Positions 60,766-64,000 of a DNA stretch of 64,000 nt are shown piece after piece. This DNA comes from Streptomyces sp. NRRL WC-3626 (lineage in GTDB: Bacteria; Actinomycetota; Actinomycetes; Streptomycetales; Streptomycetaceae). Both the position numbers and the translations under genes were made by a program. The notes beneath the pieces were generated by a model. The model saw nothing but the letters and a program-made list of their open reading frames with translations, made no database searches and was not told the DNA's origin. The stretch lies in the NCBI RefSeq assembly GCF_000718785.1, contig NZ_JOCA01000001.1, positions 496,001 to 560,000 of the forward strand, in the 5' to 3' direction. Every line of letters begins with the position of its first letter. Within the stretch, counting starts at the first letter, position 1.

Positions 60766-60771
60766 CGGGCG

Positions 60772-61020
60772 TCACCCCGCGGAGTCGTCGGACTGCCGGG
60801 TGGTCTCGGGCGGCGGTGCCGTGGCGGCGGGGGCCGGAGCCCCGATCTCGAAACGCGGCGACACCTCGTCGTGCTGCGGGTCCTCGTGGGAGGGGTCCGC
60901 GCGCACCACGCCGTAGGAGTCGTCGTCGCGGCCGCCGGACAGCCGCACCGGCCTCGGGGGCGCGGAGGACGGCGGTTCCTCGTCCTCGTACGCCTCGTGG
61001 AAGGAATCTGCTGCGGACAT
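60772..61020 (-). CDS. Small acidic, probably disordered protein heading the CHAT operon
   Basis: 82 residues (MSAADSFHEAYEDEEPPSSA...), rich in Asp, Glu, Pro and Ser, with no hydrophobic core. The ATG at 61020 follows GGGGGTGG; the stop is six bases before the next TTG start and overlaps its ribosome site, so it is co-translated with the membrane protein. No family recognised. It might be a regulatory peptide, substrate or inhibitor of the protease. Confidence 0.7.
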   Translation of the reverse strand: MSAADSFHEAYEDEEPPSSAPPRPVRLSGGRDDDSYGVVRADPSHEDPQHDEVSPRFEIGAPAPAATAPPPETTRQSDDSAG

Positions 61021-61066
61021 ACGGCCCACCCCCGTGGAACGTCCAGTGCGGAGGAACAACATATAG

Positions 61067-61140
61067 CGCCCACCGGTCCGTGTCCGGTGGGCGGGGAGGT
61101 TCCATCCGTTCGGGCGGCTCGGTCCGCCGCCCGAACGGAT
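61067..61140. terminator. Two tandem hairpins between the Nramp gene and the CHAT operon
   Basis: Hairpin 1 has a 15-bp perfect stem 61104-61118/61126-61140 (ATCCGTTCGGGCGGC), ten bases past the Nramp stop. Hairpin 2 has a 10-bp stem 61067-61076/61084-61093 (CGCCCACCGG). They end transcription from the right. The CHAT operon promoter must lie in or just after them, and TATATG near 61060 (minus strand) is a possible -10. Confidence 0.75.
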
Positions 61141-61149
61141 CCGGTACGG

Positions 61150-62568
61150 CTACTCCGGCACGGCTCCCAGTGTCTTCAGTACGCCGTACACGCCGACGCA
61201 CAGGATGGCGGTACTGCTGAGCACGAGGGCCGCGGTGAGCCAGGGGTTGGCGCGGAAGCGCGGGGGGACTCCGGTGTGGCGCAGGCGCCAGACGGCGACG
61301 ACCACGGCGAGCAGGAAGACGCCGCCGCCGATGCCGCCGATCTGCACCATCAGCACCGGCGACTGCATCCAGAGGAAGAAGCAGGTCCACAGCAGCGGCA
61401 GGCACCAGGTGAGAATGCGGATGGCGCGGGTGCGGGCGCGGACGTCGCCCCAGTCGACGACGCCGAGCAGGCCGAGGGTGTTGGTCCACAGCCGGGGCAC
61501 AGAGGCGGTGGAGCCGATGAGGGTGGAGAAGAGGACGGCGAACGCGCCGACGAGGAACAGGTACTCGGCCCAGGGGCCCATGGTGTCGGTGTAGATCCGC
61601 GAGAGCGTGGTGATCATCTCGTTGCCCTCGGGCACCAGGCCCTGCGGGTGGAGCACGGCCGCGCCGATGACGTAGAAGGACAGCGTGCACAGCACGCAGA
61701 CGGCGAGGCCGGTGAGGGCGTCCAGGCGCATCACCTTGATCCAGCCCTCGGCACGGCGGGCGCGCTCCTCGCTGCCGTCGTCCGGGCCGGTCCAGCGGGC
61801 GTAGCCCTTCTCCAGGCACCAGTAGGTGTACGTGGTCATCTCGTCGGCGCCGACGCCGGTGATGCCGAAGACGGCGAGCGCGATGCCGACGGTGCCGGCC
61901 GGGATCTCGAAGCCGAAGCCGCTGCCGAATTCGCTGCCGCCGTAGCCGAACTCCGTGCCGGGCAGGCCGACCGCCAGGCTGACGGTGACCAGGGTGAAGA
62001 CGACGACGGAGACGAGGCAGGCGCGTTCGACGAGGCTGTACTTGCCGGACTGCAGCAGCAGGATGGCGGCGACCGTGACGACGACCGCCCACAGGGCCAG
62101 GGAGCCCCAGCTCAGTGGCTCGCCGATGACCGGCCACAGCACCGAACAGGCCGCCGCCGTACCGCCGATGATGCCTCCGCGCTGGAACATCTTGGCGAAG
62201 TCCATGCCGATCCAGAGCCAGTTGATCCAGCTCAGTCGGCCGATGCGCGGGCCGATCTCGCGGTAACCCTCCAGCGCGGTGCGCCCGTTGAGGATGGTCC
62301 ACTGGGCCAGTTCCATCTGGACCCAGACCTTGACCGCGGTGGAGACGATGACCAGCCAGAGCAGGGCGAAGCCGGCCTGGGCGCCGAGTGCGGTGGTGGT
62401 GATCAGCTCGCCGGAGCCGACGACGGCGGCCGACAGGACGAAGCCGGGGCCGAGATGGCGGATCCGTTCGCGGAAGGCGGTGGGTGCCGGGCGGGCGTCC
62501 TCGGGGCGCAGGGCGTACGGATCGGCCTGCGCGTGCTCCGCCGCTGGGGCGGTGGCGGTGGTCGACAT
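61150..62568 (-). CDS. Nramp-family transporter with non-canonical metal motif
   Basis: 472 residues, about 11 membrane spans. The TM1 motif reads LSAAVVGSGELITTTALGAQ: the DPGN of metal-transporting Nramps is replaced by GSGE. TM6 carries FGITGVGADEMTTYTYWC in place of the MxxH motif. Related non-metal Nramp homologues are known, so the substrate may be an organic ion rather than Mn2+/Fe2+. The gene lies downstream of a hydroxyacid dehydrogenase and an aldolase on the same strand, which supports an organic-acid substrate. The specificity is inference. Confidence 0.8.
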   Translation of the reverse strand: MSTTATAPAAEHAQADPYALRPEDARPAPTAFRERIRHLGPGFVLSAAVVGSGELITTTALGAQAGFALLWLVIVSTAVKVWVQMELAQWTILNGRTALEGYREIGPRIGRLSWINWLWIGMDFAKMFQRGGIIGGTAAACSVLWPVIGEPLSWGSLALWAVVVTVAAILLLQSGKYSLVERACLVSVVVFTLVTVSLAVGLPGTEFGYGGSEFGSGFGFEIPAGTVGIALAVFGITGVGADEMTTYTYWCLEKGYARWTGPDDGSEERARRAEGWIKVMRLDALTGLAVCVLCTLSFYVIGAAVLHPQGLVPEGNEMITTLSRIYTDTMGPWAEYLFLVGAFAVLFSTLIGSTASVPRLWTNTLGLLGVVDWGDVRARTRAIRILTWCLPLLWTCFFLWMQSPVLMVQIGGIGGGVFLLAVVVAVWRLRHTGVPPRFRANPWLTAALVLSSTAILCVGVYGVLKTLGAVPE

Positions 62569-62666
62569 GGCGGTGTTCCTTTGCTGGTTCCGGCGCCGTC
62601 GCCGGAGCGGAAGGCAAACAGGGCGGATAAAGGCATGGGGGGTGGGGTGGTGGTTCGGCGGCGGGG

Positions 62667-63617
62667 TCAGCCGGCCGTGTGCCGCGGGGGCTCGCCGGCG
62701 AGGACACGGAGTACGTCCTCGGCGACCATCAGGCCCATCGCGCGGTTGGCCTCCGGGGTGCAGGCGGCCATGTGGGAGGTGAGGGTGAGCCGGGGTGCGC
62801 CGCGCAGGACGTGGCCGGCCGGGAGGGGTTCGACGGCGAAGGCGTCGAGCGCGGCGGCGGCCAGATGTCCGGAGTGCAGGGCGGCGGCGAGCGCGGTGTC
62901 GTCGACGAGGCCGCCGCGGGCGGCGTTGACGAGGATCGCGCCGGGTTTCATCGCGGCCAGCCGGGCGGCGTCGAGGAGCGGTTCACCGGCGGGCGGGAGG
63001 TGCAGGGTGACGACGTCGGCGCGGGCGAGGAGCGCGTCGAGCGTGACGGGCTCGGCGTCCGCCGCGGTCACCGCGTCGTCGGGGACGTACGGGTCGTGGG
63101 CGAGGACGCTCATCCCGAAGGCTCGCGCGTAGCCGGCGACGAGCCGGCCGATGCGGCCGAAGCCGACCACGCCGATCGTCCGGCCGTGCAGTTCGGGGCC
63201 GAACAGCTTGGGCCAGTCGCCCGCGGTGACGGCGGTGTGGGAGGCGCTGATCCGGCGGGCGGCGTCGAGGACGAGTCCGAAGGTGTACTCGGCGACGGCC
63301 CGGGAGTTGGAGCCGGGCGCGAAGACGACGGGGATGCCGCGCTCGCGGGCGGCGGCGACGTCGATGGTGTCGGTGCCGACGCCGTGCTTGGCGATGACCT
63401 TCAGCCGCGGGGCGGCGTCCATGACCTCGGCGGTGACCGGGTCCATGCCGGCGACGAGCGCGTCGGCGCCGGGGATGCGGGCGAGGAGTTCGCCGTACGG
63501 CAGGGCACGGTCGTCGTAGGGGCGGACCGGGCCCGCGCCGCCGTCGGCGAGGAGGGTCCAGGGGTCGGGCGAGTGGCGGGCGAAGGTGGGGGTGGTGACG
63601 AGGGTGGTGGTGCTCAT
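62667..63617 (-). CDS. D-2-hydroxyacid dehydrogenase (SerA-like)
   Basis: 316 residues. NAD-binding GVVGFGRIGRLVAGYARAFG, substrate Arg in NAARGGLVDD, and the catalytic His region near the C-terminus (LTSHMAACTPEANRAMGL). Typical for the D-isomer-specific family that reduces 2-oxo acids to D-2-hydroxy acids or the reverse. The ATG overlaps the stop of the HpcH/HpaI aldolase gene (ATGA), so the two are coupled and probably act on one compound. Confidence 0.88.
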   Translation of the reverse strand: MSTTTLVTTPTFARHSPDPWTLLADGGAGPVRPYDDRALPYGELLARIPGADALVAGMDPVTAEVMDAAPRLKVIAKHGVGTDTIDVAAARERGIPVVFAPGSNSRAVAEYTFGLVLDAARRISASHTAVTAGDWPKLFGPELHGRTIGVVGFGRIGRLVAGYARAFGMSVLAHDPYVPDDAVTAADAEPVTLDALLARADVVTLHLPPAGEPLLDAARLAAMKPGAILVNAARGGLVDDTALAAALHSGHLAAAALDAFAVEPLPAGHVLRGAPRLTLTSHMAACTPEANRAMGLMVAEDVLRVLAGEPPRHTAG

Positions 63618-64000
63618 GCCCGGCCGCCCTTGCGCGCCGCGTCCAGGTGGGTGGCCGCGATCTGCTGGAGATGGACGACGTCGGCGGCGACGGAGGCGAA
63701 GGTGAAGCCCTCGTCGAGCCGGCGGGCGGCGCTCGCCCCGTCGCCGTTGTGGATGCCGGCGGCGATGCCCGCGGCCCCGGCGGCCTCGCGGATGCGGGTG
63801 AGGGCCTGCTCGAAGGCCTCGGCCACCTCCGGGTCGGTGGAGGTCCGGCCGCCGATGGCCAGCCGCAGGTCGGAGGGGCCGACGTAGATCCCGTCGAGTC
63901 CCGGGGTCGCGCAGATCTCCTCCACGTTGGCGAGCCCGTCGGCGGTCTCGATCATGGCGAGTACGGCGGTCTGCTCGTGGGTGTCGGCCGGGTCGGGGCC
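63614..64000 (-). CDS. HpcH/HpaI-family aldolase, 3' part
   Basis: Only the C-terminal part (about 128 residues) is in the window; the gene continues beyond 64000. Signature: AMIETADGLANVEEICATPG with metal ligand Glu, then DGIYVGPSDLRLAIGG with metal ligand Asp, and FTFASVAADVVHLQQIA near the end. Class II pyruvate-dependent aldolases of this type cleave hydroxy-oxo acids to pyruvate and an aldehyde. Operon with the dehydrogenase and perhaps the Nramp-like transporter. Confidence 0.88.
   Translation of the reverse strand, partial: GPDPADTHEQTAVLAMIETADGLANVEEICATPGLDGIYVGPSDLRLAIGGRTSTDPEVAEAFEQALTRIREAAGAAGIAAGIHNGDGASAARRLDEGFTFASVAADVVHLQQIAATHLDAARKGGRA

Noticed and set aside
1..64000. 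CRISPR arrays, rRNA and tRNA genes
   Set aside because: No regularly spaced direct repeats with unique spacers and no tRNA cloverleaf or rRNA signature were recognised on reading; a dedicated scan was not possible.

Overview
The window is a high-G+C actinomycete chromosome segment, almost certainly Streptomyces. The evidence is strong G/C third-position bias, many GTG starts and ATGA/GTGA gene overlaps, a textbook dasRABCD locus with dre operators, F420-type and SepF-like genes, and intergenic repeats typical of the genus. No CRISPR array, rRNA or tRNA was seen.

Layout. (1) 1-2.1 kb: a VMAP protein and the start of a MoxR-type AAA ATPase, a vWA-MoxR-VMAP type conflict module that runs off the left edge. 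(2) 2.3-20 kb: an RNA-repair operon, hen1-pnkp, split by an integrative element of about 13.65 kb (4082-17734). The element encodes a large serine integrase, a primase-helicase, two XRE regulators, a frameshifted GntR gene, a NUMOD4 protein and about a dozen small proteins, but no recognisable conjugative translocase or virion gene. The crossover is inside the polynucleotide kinase-phosphatase gene. Both ORFs stay in frame across the 5-bp core, so the integrase and the host enzyme exchange C-termini: the kinase half of Pnkp gains a 16-residue element tail and the integrase gains the rest of the phosphatase plus the ligase domain of Pnkp (1261 aa chimera). Hen1 also carries a single-base frameshift. 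(3) 20-24.8 kb: housekeeping-like genes (F420-type oxidoreductase, DUF6099-like, MazG-like and ATPase pair, SepF paralogue, YdeI-like).

(4) 24.8-32.3 kb: chitobiose/N-acetylglucosamine utilisation. dasA-dasB-dasC-dasD lies divergent from dasR with dre palindromes between them, and a second GH3 gene has two further dre-like sites in front of it. (5) 32.4-37.6 kb: a tight four-gene unit (PhyH-type dioxygenase, a DUF6271/glycosyltransferase-like protein, a fold-III PLP decarboxylase fused to a GNAT, and an MFS exporter) that looks like a small specialised-metabolite or modified-amine cluster. (6) 37.7-41.5 kb: a GntR/FadR regulator with an IlvD/Edd sugar-acid dehydratase and a FAH-fold enzyme for pentonate breakdown. 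(7) 41.6-48.2 kb: a LacI-regulated sugar ABC operon resembling bxlREFGA, whose GH3 gene is broken by an internal deletion with frameshift.

(8) 48.2-61 kb: the most unusual locus. Four co-directional, tightly packed genes encode a small acidic protein, a multi-pass membrane protein, a CHAT caspase-like protease (His233/Cys279) and a 3067-aa protein with alpha-helical ends and a very long beta-rich centre. The protease and giant genes share an ATGA overlap. The arrangement suggests a protease-triggered defence or cell-death system, possibly undescribed. (9) 61.1-64 kb: an atypical Nramp-family transporter, a D-2-hydroxyacid dehydrogenase and the 3' end of an HpcH/HpaI aldolase, consistent with uptake and breakdown of a hydroxy/oxo acid.
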